A stretch of DNA of 64,000 nucleotides from Methanolobus sp. (GTDB lineage Archaea > Halobacteriota > Methanosarcinia > Methanosarcinales > Methanosarcinaceae), in the NCBI GenBank assembly GCA_029762595.1, contig JARVGJ010000008.1:1-64000 (forward strand). Reading direction: 5' to 3'. Below, in pieces: positions 8,401 to 16,896 of this stretch. A program made the translations under genes and the position numbers. The notes under the pieces are model-generated. The model was not told where the DNA came from and made no database searches. It saw only the letters and a list, made by a program, of their open reading frames with translations. Position 1 is the first letter of the stretch. Each line of letters begins with the position of its first letter.

Positions 8401-8900
8401 CGCTGATTATTATGAGCCAGGCACTTGAAAGCATTGGGGACAAGTATGCCATATATGCATTCTCCGGTAAAGGCCGCGAGAATATAGAGTATTTTTTGAT
8501 AAAGGGATTTGATGAAGAACTATCCGATGAGGTGGCATGCAGAATGAGCCTCCTTCAGCCTGCCTCCAATACACGCCTGGGACCTGCCATACGTCACTCT
8601 GTCAGTAAACTGGAACAGGCCCAGGCAAATACAAAGATGCTTGTGCTGCTTTCAGACGGTGAGCCATATGACAGGTCAAAGGGAGAAGGCACCTACCAGG
8701 GTGATCTTGCACAGGAGGACACCAGGGTAGCCATAAATGAAGCAAAGAACCGTGGGATACACTTTTTCTGCATCACCGTGGACAAAAACCCGGGGGATTA
8801 CCTTGACAAGATCTTTTCTGACGTTGGATACACAATAATAGATGATGCCCTGATGCTGCCGGAAACACTTCCGCTGTTATACAAGAGGCTGACAATGTAG
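5481..8900 (+). CDS. Giant VWA-domain protein (NorD/CbbO-like) with an HExxH motif
   Basis: The product is 1139 residues from a TTG at 5481 (AAGGAT at 5470-5475), with an ATG at 5484 as alternative. Residues 1-480 are helical repeats. A Gly/Ser-rich linker follows near 475-495. The NorD-type middle region contains MHEVGHVRFSS (HEVGH at 590-594), and the C-terminal VWA domain starts near 945 with the MIDAS motif DVSAS (951-955). It pairs with the MoxR ATPase upstream. The frame stays open back to the TGA of that gene at 5361 and reads like coding sequence (SSRFPGLDSYVSKKDIALM), so the true start may be upstream at a non-standard codon. The VWA role with MoxR is established for the family; proteolysis by HEVGH is not. 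Confidence 0.88.
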   Translation: MMAAGFEELSEQEQEEVLRAGKGALKRGTRVLIAYLRAAPKVCKAIGKEDFASWLALARRISKLSVSCCEGFFESSLPIIKKGGLALLGYWTDTGIALSEHSKWVSIAYFRHTGKVIVSTGPERFKGIAARGTELTDINTKVSEAYFEHLIHFHTLLTPQNFNLFCNIAQSLSKEHWLISIEFISLAGKTLRSIPEKRRAEMLQAMYSLLDLGEGPSMALYRNAGAIIGHADEQSFAALMRFATDLARHDRKSSMHLLNSIAQYMDKLELSEAEQWKNKALDSLQDNREALRTFIQTSLILGKNTGDTDRKSRSAIIERGIMLAEIEPKCLENYFSNAALAYKLFTADIYEEWVGTGEGIAMQDPGLAAAYYERSLLAMRDISPQHHEQIFRTANVLLGKDATLTSLFFGNLGSFIRQAKIENATRWAEIGIRLHEMDRRLAGDYFTHSVQLLGKLDVDELEQWALKGLELSKNKPSKSKGSSGGPPGESSGGSAGEAYFSLVSKTSTDLAEELSGSLELKKVTNVLRYYALGLCGTNFVIRSMTSLPLLEDTHGVNPIIAGNTIYLAPKMRLYQSIEDNFRIYKLSVMHEVGHVRFSSLDIEPVKAGTLVDRISREYNAADHQRNTDPHDPEIDIDMDIADILSLFPNQILAATIFGILEDARVEYMIMEHYRGVRYDLEEIRHRMLLSRPGPSAGLEEFMEALLWASTGHKVQFDTDELTRKVLEDVRKILEENIFIKDSTTTSCLEGTFEIYSKMEEHFGPLGQIEYQMLRNIAYRGMDIGASGSKDPVMTRPSEDIIRNFMPETEADLTAQEERPKEQATNKPTQALNKNWSLLGTYRYDEWDSSINDYRTEWSTINEIEPSGGSTSYYNKAMERYSNEIALLKHTFSMMRPEAFHRLKEQKDGTEIDIDAFTESLIAKRCGINPDERLYIRWDKHERDVATLFLIDVSASTRKILGNDGRSILEVEKDALIIMSQALESIGDKYAIYAFSGKGRENIEYFLIKGFDEELSDEVACRMSLLQPASNTRLGPAIRHSVSKLEQAQANTKMLVLLSDGEPYDRSKGEGTYQGDLAQEDTRVAINEAKNRGIHFFCITVDKNPGDYLDKIFSDVGYTIIDDALMLPETLPLLYKRLTM

Positions 8901-8939
8901 GGTCATATGCCCCATTTATTTATAAAATAGTTTAAATTC

Positions 8940-9088
8940 AGCTCTGTGGAAAAACTATAATCAATAATTTGTATCAATAATTTGTGAACCGCGGATACAC
9001 TCAACTCCGTAGGAGGTGAATGTATCCGTGTTCATCTGTTCTTTATTAATAAAGAAAGGATTTCTACAGAGCCGATTTCTACAGAGAC
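8940..9088 (-). mobile_element. MITE copy 3, shortened
   Basis: From AGCTCTGTGGAAA at 8940 to TTTCTACAGAGCC at 9073 this matches copies 1 and 2 but lacks the CCTGCTAAA hairpin. Its centre folds into one longer hairpin (GGATACA...TGTATCC). A partial repeat of the right end (GATTTCTACAGAGAC) follows to 9088. If the true end is 9088, the flanks TTAAATTC and TTAAATTA agree at 7 of 8 positions, a decayed target duplication. It separates the VWA gene from the next small gene. Confidence 0.75.
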
Positions 9089-9189
9089 TTAAATTATTTT
9101 TATATCATATTTCGGAAAACTTATTCCCGCCTGCATAGGAAACAATGTGATAAGAAAACATTAAATCGTTTCCTGCCAAATCTGAATAG

Positions 9190-9564
9190 ATGAATATGGA
9201 AGATGAAATGAATAAAACAAAGGATGCAAAAGAAGTGAAAGGTTTCCAGCCAAGGGCTGTGGCCTATGCAAAAAAGATAGATGTGGATTTTTCGCAGGCT
9301 GTTGCAGGTTTCTACAGTGCTGTATGGGATGAGAAGGAAAACGGGCTTTCCAAAAAGAACAAACATTTACTTGTATTTGCAATTGCCTGCTCTAACCAGA
9401 AAACAAAGAGTGCCGTCAAGATACTCCAGAGACTGAAAAAGTTTGGTGCAAGCTCACAGGAGGTAAAGGATGCCATGATGATAGCAGCCTGGACCGGTGG
9501 GATCCAGAATTTTACTAATTTCACACCTGCGATACTGGAAGAAATGGAAAGGCTGGATTTCTAA
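9190..9564 (+). CDS. Carboxymuconolactone decarboxylase (AhpD-like) family protein without the usual CxxC
   Basis: The 124-residue product has the all-helical CMD fold pattern: YAKKIDVDFSQAVAGFYSAVWD, LSKKNKHLLVFAIACS and GASSQEVKDAMMIAAWTGG. Active members have C-x2-C-x3-H after the AIA stretch; here that region reads ACSNQKTKSA, with only one cysteine. The peroxidase-type redox centre is therefore missing and another role is likely. An internal ATG at 9208 is an alternative start. Confidence 0.75.
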   Translation: MNMEDEMNKTKDAKEVKGFQPRAVAYAKKIDVDFSQAVAGFYSAVWDEKENGLSKKNKHLLVFAIACSNQKTKSAVKILQRLKKFGASSQEVKDAMMIAAWTGGIQNFTNFTPAILEEMERLDF

Positions 9565-9569
9565 GAGCA

Positions 9570-9857
9570 TCAGACCAGCGCAAAGAGCGGAAGTAAAAAC
9601 CTGATAAAGATATATAACTGTAGCAACAGGATCATAGGCATACCGATCTTAAAGGACGGATGCCTTGTCTTGTGGCGGAAAACATACATACCTGCTATAG
9701 CACCGGGAGTACCCCCGGCTATAGCGCTTGTGAAAAGTGTTCTTTCTGATATCCTGAACTTTTTCTTTTTTGCCTTCCTTTTATCCAGACCCATCAGGTA
9801 AAATGCCACTATGTTTACCAGCATCAAATACATAAAAAATATAAAGGTTGTATCCAT
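9570..9857 (-). CDS. DUF1294 membrane protein
   Basis: This 95-residue protein has two or three membrane segments (FMYLMLVNIVAFYLMGLDKRKA, then ISERTLFTSAIAGGTPGAIAGM, then ILLLQLYIFIRFLL). The DKRKAK motif after the first segment and GG.PGA..GM.VFRHKTRH.SF are the signature of DUF1294. The function is unknown. It converges with the CMD-family gene, 5 bases apart. Confidence 0.88.
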   Translation of the reverse strand: MDTTFIFFMYLMLVNIVAFYLMGLDKRKAKKKKFRISERTLFTSAIAGGTPGAIAGMYVFRHKTRHPSFKIGMPMILLLQLYIFIRFLLPLFALV

Positions 9858-10002
9858 AGCTCTTATTTGACTATATTATCTATAAATATATCCCGGAGAA
9901 ACCCTTTTATTGTAAAATAAAGGTCCATCCGGAAAAGAGATCCCAGATCAGCGACAATCCAAAAAAAAAGGACACAGATAAAAGTATAAAAGGGTGGTAG
10001 AT

Positions 10003-10416
10003 ATGAATAAAAAATGGCTTATATTGATAACAATAGTGATGCTTGCCGGGGTGCTTGCCAGCGGCTGTGCGGACAATGCAGAAGATAATGACATTGGTCC
10101 TGAAACAGACACAGCAGATGATCAGATAGTGGAATATGAAGAAATGCCAATCGTTGAGGGCACGCCTTTTGGTGTGAGGATGGAGTACTACGGGAAAATG
10201 ATACCGTCAGAAATTGAAATAGACAGAGGGGATTCCATTGTCTGGAGAAACCAAAAGCCACAGAACAGTTATGTGCTTGTGAGTGATGACGGCTTATTTG
10301 AAGACAAAGAAATGTATGCTCACGATACACATACCCACACATTCACAAAAAGCGGCACCTATACGTTCAGTGTAAGGGACTTACCGGAAATGACACTGAC
10401 TGTTAATGTCAGGTGA
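10003..10416 (+). CDS. Lipoprotein with a cupredoxin-like domain
   Basis: The ATG at 10003 is preferred over the GTG at 9994 because GGTGG lies just before it. The product has 137 residues. A signal sequence leads to the lipobox LASGC with lipidation cysteine 22, followed by an acidic linker. Residues 50-137 look like a cupredoxin beta-sandwich (EIEIDRGDSIVWRN, then TFTKSGTYTFSVRD). The normal Cys copper ligand is absent, but HDTHTHTF offers three histidines. It is probably anchored outside the membrane; metal binding is uncertain. Confidence 0.75.
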   Translation: MNKKWLILITIVMLAGVLASGCADNAEDNDIGPETDTADDQIVEYEEMPIVEGTPFGVRMEYYGKMIPSEIEIDRGDSIVWRNQKPQNSYVLVSDDGLFEDKEMYAHDTHTHTFTKSGTYTFSVRDLPEMTLTVNVR

Positions 10417-10489
10417 TCTTGAGGCTTCATGCCTCACATCATTTCCATTGAACCATATTTGACCCATATTTAGGGCAATTGATCCTCTT

Positions 10490-10888
10490 TTAATCCTCTT
10501 TTTTAAAATCAAGAGATATGGAGTTTATACAGAATCTCTGACCGGTGGGAGCAGGACCGTCATCAAAAACATGACCAAGGTGACTTCCACACCTGCTGCA
10601 TAGCACTTCGGTCCTTTCCATGAAGTGACTGTTATCGGGTTTGAGATCTACACTCTCCTCTGATATAGGTTTAAAGAAACTGGGCCATCCTGTCCCTGAA
10701 TCGAATTTTGCATCCGAAGCGAATAGTTCCTGACCGCACGCTGCGCACAGGTAAATACCTTTTCCCTTATTTGCGTAATACTTCCCTGTAAAAGGCGCTT
10801 CAGTACCCTTTTGGCGCAGCACTATGAACTGGTCCCTGCTTAGAGTTTCTTTCCACTGATCATCGCTTTTATTAATAGTATCTTCCAC
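10490..10888 (-). CDS. msrB: Peptide methionine-(R)-S-oxide reductase MsrB
   Basis: This 132-residue enzyme reduces the R-epimer of methionine sulfoxide in proteins. The zinc site is complete (C48, C51, C97, C100), the substrate motif SGTGWPSF is at 64-71, and the catalytic cysteine is C120 in QRFCIN. No msrA is visible nearby. The start is the ATG at 10888. Confidence 0.96.
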   Translation of the reverse strand: MEDTINKSDDQWKETLSRDQFIVLRQKGTEAPFTGKYYANKGKGIYLCAACGQELFASDAKFDSGTGWPSFFKPISEESVDLKPDNSHFMERTEVLCSRCGSHLGHVFDDGPAPTGQRFCINSISLDFKKED

Positions 10889-11172
10889 TTTGAACCCTCC
10901 ATAGCAAGTAAGACTATTAGCTTAAATAGATAACGTGATAATGCAGAGATCCACATACACATGTTCTTCTAAATGATACATATAAAGCCAAAAAAAGCCA
11001 AAATACTTCCTGAATATCATAAAGAAGGTAAATAAATACTACAGACAAAGTAAATAGATATTGCATATTAATCTGAATTATATTCCCTTTTTGAGAAAAT
11101 TAATATCATCAAACTGACATATACTTAAAAGGGAAGATTTGGATAATCCGTATAAATCAAAGGGGAGATAGC

Positions 11173-11502
11173 ATGTCGGATTGGATCACATACTATGAAG
11201 ACAACAGGCAAAGTGCATTGAGCAGAATAAAGAATATGTCCCTTTCTGCAAGGTATCGCAGGGAACTGAATTGCTGGGTCAACAAGTATCTGGACCCTTT
11301 CTCGGTTGCAAGGACCATATCTGTTGAAAGATACGAGTGTCCGGATCCATTTTCAAGGATACGTCTTGAAGCTGAAAATGACCTGGAGTTCACCTTGCTT
11401 ACCGCAACAGGCAAGGACAGGAATAATAATGATATGATCTTCTTTGAAAGTAACCTTTTGCTTCTGTTCAACCTTATGCTCAGGCACATCAGGATATCAT
11501 AG
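11173..11502 (+). CDS. Conserved-looking hypothetical protein, 109 residues
   Basis: The ATG at 11173 is preceded by GGGGAG 7 bases upstream, so the gene is likely real. The product has two cysteines (CWVNKYL, YECPDPF) and ends in a hydrophobic helix (NLLLLFNLMLRHI). There is no signal peptide and I recognise no family. The 280 bases upstream are AT-rich with no other feature that I can support. Confidence 0.6.
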   Translation: MSDWITYYEDNRQSALSRIKNMSLSARYRRELNCWVNKYLDPFSVARTISVERYECPDPFSRIRLEAENDLEFTLLTATGKDRNNNDMIFFESNLLLLFNLMLRHIRIS

Positions 11503-11631
11503 AAAAAAAGGCAATAACTCACAGAGAACAAAAACGTACACATGCGCTGATATCAGGATGAGCATAATGTAGCCATGCCTCTAAGAAGAATATACAATGC
11601 ATTTAAAAACATTCGGGACAATTCATAACCC

Positions 11632-13179
11632 ATGTCATATGAGAACGGACCACTGTTATTGATGATACTTGATGGCTGGGGATATAGTACTGAAAAGCAG
11701 GGCAATGCCATCATGGCTGCAAATACCCCGGTACTTGACTCTTTGCTTAAGAAATATCCCTCATGCTTTCTGGAAGTATCCGGAGAAGGAGTGGGACTAC
11801 CCCGGGGCCAGATGGGTAACTCTGAGGTAGGTCATCTGAATATCGGTTCCGGCAGGATAATTTACCAGGACCTGACACGTATTAACAGGGATATATACAA
11901 TGGTTCCTTTTTTGAGAACTCCGCCTTAATTGAGGCCATGGGACATGTAAAGGAGAAGGGGTCCTCACTGCATCTTATGGGTTTGTTCTCATACGGTGGT
12001 GTGCACAGCCACATGGACCATATGAGAGCGCTTGTTGAAATGGCAAAAAGAAAGAACATCGATGAGGTCTATATCCATGCATTCCTGGACGGGAGGGATG
12101 TTCCTCCCAGGGCCTCCCTTGATGATATGATAGGACATGAGGATTTCTGCAGGAACACAGGAATTGCAAAGACTGCAACTGTCTGTGGAAGGTATTATGC
12201 AATGGACCGGGACAGGCGCTGGGACCGCACTAAAATGGCATATGATGCACTCACACTTGGCCAAGGCATCCTTGCCTCAGATGCTGTTTCAGCCATAAGT
12301 ATGGCTTATGAGCGAGGCGAGAATGACGAATTCGTAAAGCCAACTGTCATAACAGACGCCGGTGGCAAACCTGTGGCAACAGTAAAGGATGGAGATTCGG
12401 TCATCTTTTTCAATTTCCGTCCTGACAGGGCACGACAGCTGACATACGCTTTTGTGAATGATGATTTTGATGGTTTTGGGAGAAAGGTAAAACCAGGCGT
12501 TCACTACGTCTGCATGGCAGAATACGATGAAAAACTGCATGTTCCAATAGCATTCCCACCGGAGACCATCACCAATACTCTGGGAGAAGTCCTGAGCAAG
12601 AATCACAAGAAGCAGCTCCGCATAGCTGAGACAGAAAAGTATGCTCATGTGACATTCTTCTTCAACGGTGGTGTGGAAAAGGAGAATGAAGGAGAGGACA
12701 GGTGCCTTATACCGTCACCTGATGTAGCCACTTATGACATGAAACCAGAGATGAGCGCGTACGAGGTTACAGACCAGCTAGTTGAGAGAATAGGTTCCGG
12801 CAACTATGATGTTATAATACTCAATTTTGCAAATATGGACATGGTAGGGCACACCGGAATTATCGATGCAACGATAAAAGCTATTGAGGCCGTGGATGAG
12901 TGCGTAGGGAAGATAACAAAGACCATTATTAGAAAAGGCGGAACTGCAATCATAACCGCAGACCATGGAAATGCCGAGAAGATGATAGACTACATAACAG
13001 GCAAGCCACATACTGCACACACATCCAATCCTGTAAGATGCATTCTTGTAAACGCAGATGAAGGGACAACATTAAGGGATGGAAAACTCTCGGATATCGC
13101 TCCTACAATGCTGGAAATACTTGGGATTGAGAAACCGGAACAGATGACAGGAACCTCGCTTATTGAAAAGGACATTTAG
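11632..13179 (+). CDS. gpmI: 2,3-bisphosphoglycerate-independent phosphoglycerate mutase
   Basis: This 515-residue protein is the alkaline-phosphatase-type iPGM that interconverts 3- and 2-phosphoglycerate. The metal ligand D14 sits in MILDGWGYS, and the phosphoserine nucleophile S64 in [18 protein letters not shown] and ADHGNAEKM complete the two-metal site. The length matches bacterial-type GpmI rather than the shorter archaeal ApgM. A TATA-like TTTAAAAA lies about 30 bases upstream, so the mRNA is probably nearly leaderless. Confidence 0.97.
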   Translation: MSYENGPLLLMILDGWGYSTEKQGNAIMAANTPVLDSLLKKYPSCFLEVSGEGVGLPRGQMGNSEVGHLNIGSGRIIYQDLTRINRDIYNGSFFENSALIEAMGHVKEKGSSLHLMGLFSYGGVHSHMDHMRALVEMAKRKNIDEVYIHAFLDGRDVPPRASLDDMIGHEDFCRNTGIAKTATVCGRYYAMDRDRRWDRTKMAYDALTLGQGILASDAVSAISMAYERGENDEFVKPTVITDAGGKPVATVKDGDSVIFFNFRPDRARQLTYAFVNDDFDGFGRKVKPGVHYVCMAEYDEKLHVPIAFPPETITNTLGEVLSKNHKKQLRIAETEKYAHVTFFFNGGVEKENEGEDRCLIPSPDVATYDMKPEMSAYEVTDQLVERIGSGNYDVIILNFANMDMVGHTGIIDATIKAIEAVDECVGKITKTIIRKGGTAIITADHGNAEKMIDYITGKPHTAHTSNPVRCILVNADEGTTLRDGKLSDIAPTMLEILGIEKPEQMTGTSLIEKDI

Positions 13180-13182
13180 ACC

Positions 13183-13300
13183 TTAGAACCACCTGTCAAG
13201 CGTACTCTGACCGCCAACGGATGATGCTTCAAGGCATTCAAAGGCCTTTGTAACCCTGCTGTTGAGGAAAACACGTTCAACACAGAGAAAGATACGACTA
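13183..13300 (-). pseudogene. Decayed duplicate of the fen (FEN-1) 3' end
   Basis: Read on the minus strand, this stretch encodes RVTKAFECLEASS and GGQSTLDRWF followed by TAA. It aligns without gaps to the last 36 residues of the intact FEN-1 downstream ([13 protein letters not shown] and [10 protein letters not shown]), with about 23 identical positions. It has no upstream coding region. It lies between gpmI and the peptidase E gene, in the same orientation as fen. Together the two copies form a direct repeat flanking the peptidase gene. Confidence 0.85.
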
Positions 13301-13322
13301 CTAAAGAAAAGAGGAGGATACA

Positions 13323-13940
13323 ATGAAAAGATTGTTTTTAGCATCGTCTTTTGCAGACGTGACTGAAATTTTTGAAAAATTCACAAATGAAAAAATCAAA
13401 GGGAAAACTGTAACTTTTATCTCTACAGCAAGTATTCCGGAAGAAGTAACGTTTTATGTGGACGATGACAAAAAAGCGTTTGAAGAACTGGGGATAATAG
13501 TACACGAGTTCAATGTAACGGAACACTCGGGACGAGAAATAGCGAATACATTGGATAATAACGATTACATATTCGTTTCTGGAGGAAATACATTTTATTT
13601 ACTTCAGGAATTGAAAAACACTGGGGCAGATAAAATAATAGCCGAACAGATCAAAAAAGGAAAAATCTACATAGGGGCGTCTGCAGGTTCAATAATTATG
13701 GCTCCAAGTATTGAATATGTAGATACGATGGATGACAGAACAAAAGCTGAAAAACTAAACAAGGATCAAGCTCTTGGAATTGTTGATTTTCATCCATTAC
13801 CGCATTATACAAACCCTCCTTTCGAAACCATTGTTGAGGATATAATTCGCGAATTTGAAGACAGGATTGACCTGATTCCTATAAGTAACACCCAGGCTAT
13901 CGAAGTGAAAGGCGACAATTTTAAAGTTGTAGGAAAATAA
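13323..13940 (+). CDS. Peptidase E-like (family S51) glutamine-amidotransferase-fold protein
   Basis: The 205-residue product has the class I glutamine-amidotransferase-like fold of alpha-aspartyl dipeptidase. The nucleophile elbow is GASAGS with S120, a likely catalytic His is in DFHPLPHY (H157), and FVSGGNTFYLL at 84-94 is typical of the family. AGGAGG lies 7 bases before the ATG. The gene is visibly richer in A/T and lysine codons than its neighbours. It sits between two copies of the fen 3' end, so it was probably acquired. Confidence 0.85.
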   Translation: MKRLFLASSFADVTEIFEKFTNEKIKGKTVTFISTASIPEEVTFYVDDDKKAFEELGIIVHEFNVTEHSGREIANTLDNNDYIFVSGGNTFYLLQELKNTGADKIIAEQIKKGKIYIGASAGSIIMAPSIEYVDTMDDRTKAEKLNKDQALGIVDFHPLPHYTNPPFETIVEDIIREFEDRIDLIPISNTQAIEVKGDNFKVVGK

Positions 13941-13989
13941 GGGAGGAGTTTGAAGCAATAACAGGAATTACACTTCTCAAAAAGCAGGC

Positions 13990-15006
13990 TCAGAACCATT
14001 TATCCAGGGTACTCTGACCGCCGCCCGAGGATGCCTCAAGGCGCTCCAGGGCCTTTGCAACCCTGTCCTCTGAGAAGTCATGCTCCCCGCAGAGCAAAGA
14101 GATCACATTATCAGTATCAGGTCTTTTCCATTTAAGGGAATAGTCATCTGTAACAGAAGGAGACAAAAAGAGGTCCCTGAGCTCTTCAATACCCGGAAGA
14201 TCCATAGCTTTTACAGCCAGTATGTTCTCAATGGTCCCATGCTCCCTTATAAGCTTGAGGGCGGTTTTTGGACCAACTCCCTCCAGGCCCTCGTTATAGT
14301 CAGTGCCCACACATATTGCCAGGTCTATTAGCTGTGAGCGAGTGATTCCAAGTCCATCAAGGTTTTCCTTCAGGTCTATAATCTCAGGTTTGGCATCCAC
14401 ATATATATTCTTTTTTGGCAATTTCCTTTTTCCGGACACAGTCAGGTTCCTGACAACCCTTGGTGAGCCAAAGAGCAGGGAATCATAATCCTGTGAAGCT
14501 ATCAGGTCAGAATCACCTTTTTTTACCATATAGGCAGCCTGTGCCTCACCTTCTGAAGGAGCATCAACAAATGGTATACCCATTGCTGTAAGCAGGCGCC
14601 TGGAATCTTCGACTATCGTGGCGTCGACCCTGGAAGAAGCCTGAGCATATTTATATGCTTCTTCTGCAAGTCCTTTTTCCTTGGCCTCTGCATATTTTAT
14701 CTTTGCATTTTCCCTGATCTCTGTTCTTTTTTGAATCGTCTGTAATTTCAGCCCGGGTGGCTTACCATCAAAAACAAAGACAGGTTTTACACCAGCCTCA
14801 ACTATGTTTGTCATCCTGTAAAGGATGCCTGAGAGATGTGAAGTAATATTGCCCTGTGCATCCTTAAGAGGGGTCCCATCCCTCTGCCGAATGATGCTTA
14901 GAAATTGGTAAAGCGTGTTAAAGGCATCTATGGCAACAACATTTGAAGAAAGGTCTGATACCTCTATTTCACTCCTTTTAAGGAGTTCCCCTATATCAAC
15001 ACCCAT
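13990..15006 (-). CDS. fen: Flap endonuclease 1 (FEN-1)
   Basis: This 338-residue structure-specific nuclease removes 5' flaps during Okazaki-fragment maturation and repair. It begins MGVDIGELL. The XPG N domain has [10 protein letters not shown], the XPG I domain has [11 protein letters not shown] with conserved acidic residues and [10 protein letters not shown], and the H3TH region is [17 protein letters not shown]. The C-terminus QSTLDKWF is a PCNA-interacting (PIP) motif. Its last codons are duplicated as a remnant at 13183-13300. Confidence 0.97.
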   Translation of the reverse strand: MGVDIGELLKRSEIEVSDLSSNVVAIDAFNTLYQFLSIIRQRDGTPLKDAQGNITSHLSGILYRMTNIVEAGVKPVFVFDGKPPGLKLQTIQKRTEIRENAKIKYAEAKEKGLAEEAYKYAQASSRVDATIVEDSRRLLTAMGIPFVDAPSEGEAQAAYMVKKGDSDLIASQDYDSLLFGSPRVVRNLTVSGKRKLPKKNIYVDAKPEIIDLKENLDGLGITRSQLIDLAICVGTDYNEGLEGVGPKTALKLIREHGTIENILAVKAMDLPGIEELRDLFLSPSVTDDYSLKWKRPDTDNVISLLCGEHDFSEDRVAKALERLEASSGGGQSTLDKWF

Positions 15007-15031
15007 GTAAAATCATATATTATATGTTAAT

Positions 15032-15346
15032 TCAGGCTTCACTTGTTATGAGCCCGTTGCATTCAAGTCTTACATCAATGACAGAATCATCGTTTGCATC
15101 TATCTTTCCTACCCTGAGGATATTTCCTACTCTGTCAATGAGATGGGTCTTAGTGATCTGCACCTGGTGAAGGTCACTTGCATCTTTATTTTTGTGAATT
15201 ATCACGAGATTGTGCTGATCATTGCCATTCTTGCTTAACTTTGACATCATGTTCTTCACAAGCTGCTCAAAGTCAGAGTAGATGAGTATCTCAGAACATT
15301 TCCCTGCTTTTTTTATGATACCTATCGGTTCCAAATTAATGCGCAT
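15032..15346 (-). CDS. Hypothetical protein, 104 residues
   Basis: It lies 25 bases upstream of fen on the same strand and is probably co-transcribed with it. The product is soluble and beta-rich, starting MRINLEPIGIIKKAGKCSEI. That opening faintly recalls the N-terminus of TrmO-type tRNA methyltransferases, but no catalytic motif supports this. The function is unknown. Confidence 0.7.
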   Translation of the reverse strand: MRINLEPIGIIKKAGKCSEILIYSDFEQLVKNMMSKLSKNGNDQHNLVIIHKNKDASDLHQVQITKTHLIDRVGNILRVGKIDANDDSVIDVRLECNGLITSEA

Positions 15347-15453
15347 TTACGCACCTCGTATATATGGAATACATTCTGCCATTCTACTACAAGGTTAATA
15401 TGGTTTACGGGATATTAAATAAGTGATCTAATAATATTAAATAAAAAATAATA

Positions 15454-15777
15454 TTACCTGTACCGTGTACGGTCCATAGAAGCCATTATATCGTCCATTC
15501 TTCCAATTACTTCATTTACCCTGGAATCCAGATTATTTTCCACACTTTGGACACTTATCCTCAAAGAGCGCTCCTTAGCCTCAAGCATGTTATCTATCTT
15601 GCGCAAGCGCATGTCCACTGACAGGATCATCGCAGCCAGTGCACCCACCATGACCATAGCAGACAGTATTATCAAGGAGTTTGCCGGACTGTGGGTGAAC
15701 CTTCCAAGCCATTCATATGTTAAGACAAATGAAGATACAACCATTACAACTGAGAATAATATATCCCTGGTTTCCAT
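15454..15777 (-). CDS. Small membrane protein with C-terminal coiled coil
   Basis: Of 107 residues, about 6-22 and 34-53 are membrane segments. The rest (RKIDNMLEAKERSLRI onward) is a heptad-rich coiled coil with repeated D.R and M spacing. This layout would anchor an intracellular coiled coil to the membrane. I recognise no family. Confidence 0.6.
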   Translation of the reverse strand: METRDILFSVVMVVSSFVLTYEWLGRFTHSPANSLIILSAMVMVGALAAMILSVDMRLRKIDNMLEAKERSLRISVQSVENNLDSRVNEVIGRMDDIMASMDRTRYR

Positions 15778-15938
15778 TGTTTTCCCTCTTTCTTATGGGC
15801 TTCTTTGCTATTTATATTATTTAACTCTATTTTTTAAAAACAGAATACCTTAAATAGTGAACCAGACATTTACTATATTTATATAAAATTTGAGAATTTA
15901 TATACTATTTGATAATTTATACAATTGGAGTTGCAGCA

Positions 15939-16868
15939 TTGAGTTCTGAAAAGACAGGAATTAAAGATTATGCCCCGATGCTTGTGATGGCAGGCATCAT
16001 ACTGGTAGTACAGATAACTGCACTGCTTCTGGCTACGCCTATGAATGCAAACGATATGAAGGCATTTGAGAACCCGGAGTCTACGGCTAACAGCATCTTT
16101 TATATAGGAATTATCCTCGTATTCACATTCCTGTTGCTAATGGCAATTAAAAGGAACATGCAATGGATAATACAGCTCACCATACTCCTTGCGGTGGGAG
16201 CTACGATGTACTATGTGTTCTATGCTTTGCTGTCCCTTGTAGATATATCCGAAATGACGAACAATGTTATATCTGCACTGGTGGCAGCCGTTCTCACCGT
16301 ACTGCTCTACAAGTTCCCTGAATGGTATGTGATCAATATCATCGGACTGATTATAGGCGCAGGGGCCAGTGCGATCTTTGGTATATCCCTGTCCATACTT
16401 CCGGTAATGGTACTGCTTGTACTGCTGGCTGTCTACGATGCGATATCTGTCTACAAGACAAAGCACATGATAGACCTTGCAGAAGGAGTAATGGACCTGC
16501 GCCTGCCAATACTCTTTGTGATCCCAAAACACTTAAGGTACTCATTCATTGAGGATTCGTTCAAAAAAGAGGAAGGAGAGGAGAGAGAAGCCTTTTTCAT
16601 GGGACTTGGTGATGCCATCATGCCAACCATATTAGTGGTATCTGCAAACTTCTTCCTGGTGCAGAAGGATGCAACACTACAATTTTTAGGATTCATATCC
16701 TACCCGGCCCTTGGAGCAATGATAGGCACAATTGCAGGTTTTGTTATACTGAGCATCCTTGTGATGAAAGGGAAACCACAGGCAGGACTGCCTTTCCTGA
16801 ACAGTGGTGTTATACTTGGATACATAATAGGGGTTCTGGCATCCGGACCGGGAACACCTTTCTATTAA
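15939..16868 (+). CDS. Presenilin/signal peptide peptidase-like intramembrane aspartyl protease
   Basis: I chose the TTG at 15939 because GGAG lies 8 bases upstream; an in-frame TTG at 15909 would add 10 residues. The 309-residue product has about nine membrane segments. The A22 catalytic motifs are present: YD (166-167) in LLAVYDAISV, GLGD (222-225) in FFMGLGDAIM, and a GLPFLNSG loop (283-290) equivalent to the PAL region. Archaeal homologues (PSH) cleave membrane peptides. Substrates here are unknown. Confidence 0.9.
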   Translation: MSSEKTGIKDYAPMLVMAGIILVVQITALLLATPMNANDMKAFENPESTANSIFYIGIILVFTFLLLMAIKRNMQWIIQLTILLAVGATMYYVFYALLSLVDISEMTNNVISALVAAVLTVLLYKFPEWYVINIIGLIIGAGASAIFGISLSILPVMVLLVLLAVYDAISVYKTKHMIDLAEGVMDLRLPILFVIPKHLRYSFIEDSFKKEEGEEREAFFMGLGDAIMPTILVVSANFFLVQKDATLQFLGFISYPALGAMIGTIAGFVILSILVMKGKPQAGLPFLNSGVILGYIIGVLASGPGTPFY

Positions 16869-16896
16869 AGGAAAAACTGTTTCCTTATTTACTTTT
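16868..16896. terminator. Bidirectional terminator between convergent genes
   Basis: The perfect hairpin AAGGAAA-AACTG-TTTCCTT at 16868-16886 is followed by a T-rich run (ATTTACTTTTTT). It starts in the stop codon of the presenilin-like gene, and the convergent CMD-family gene ends at 16897. Confidence 0.6.
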
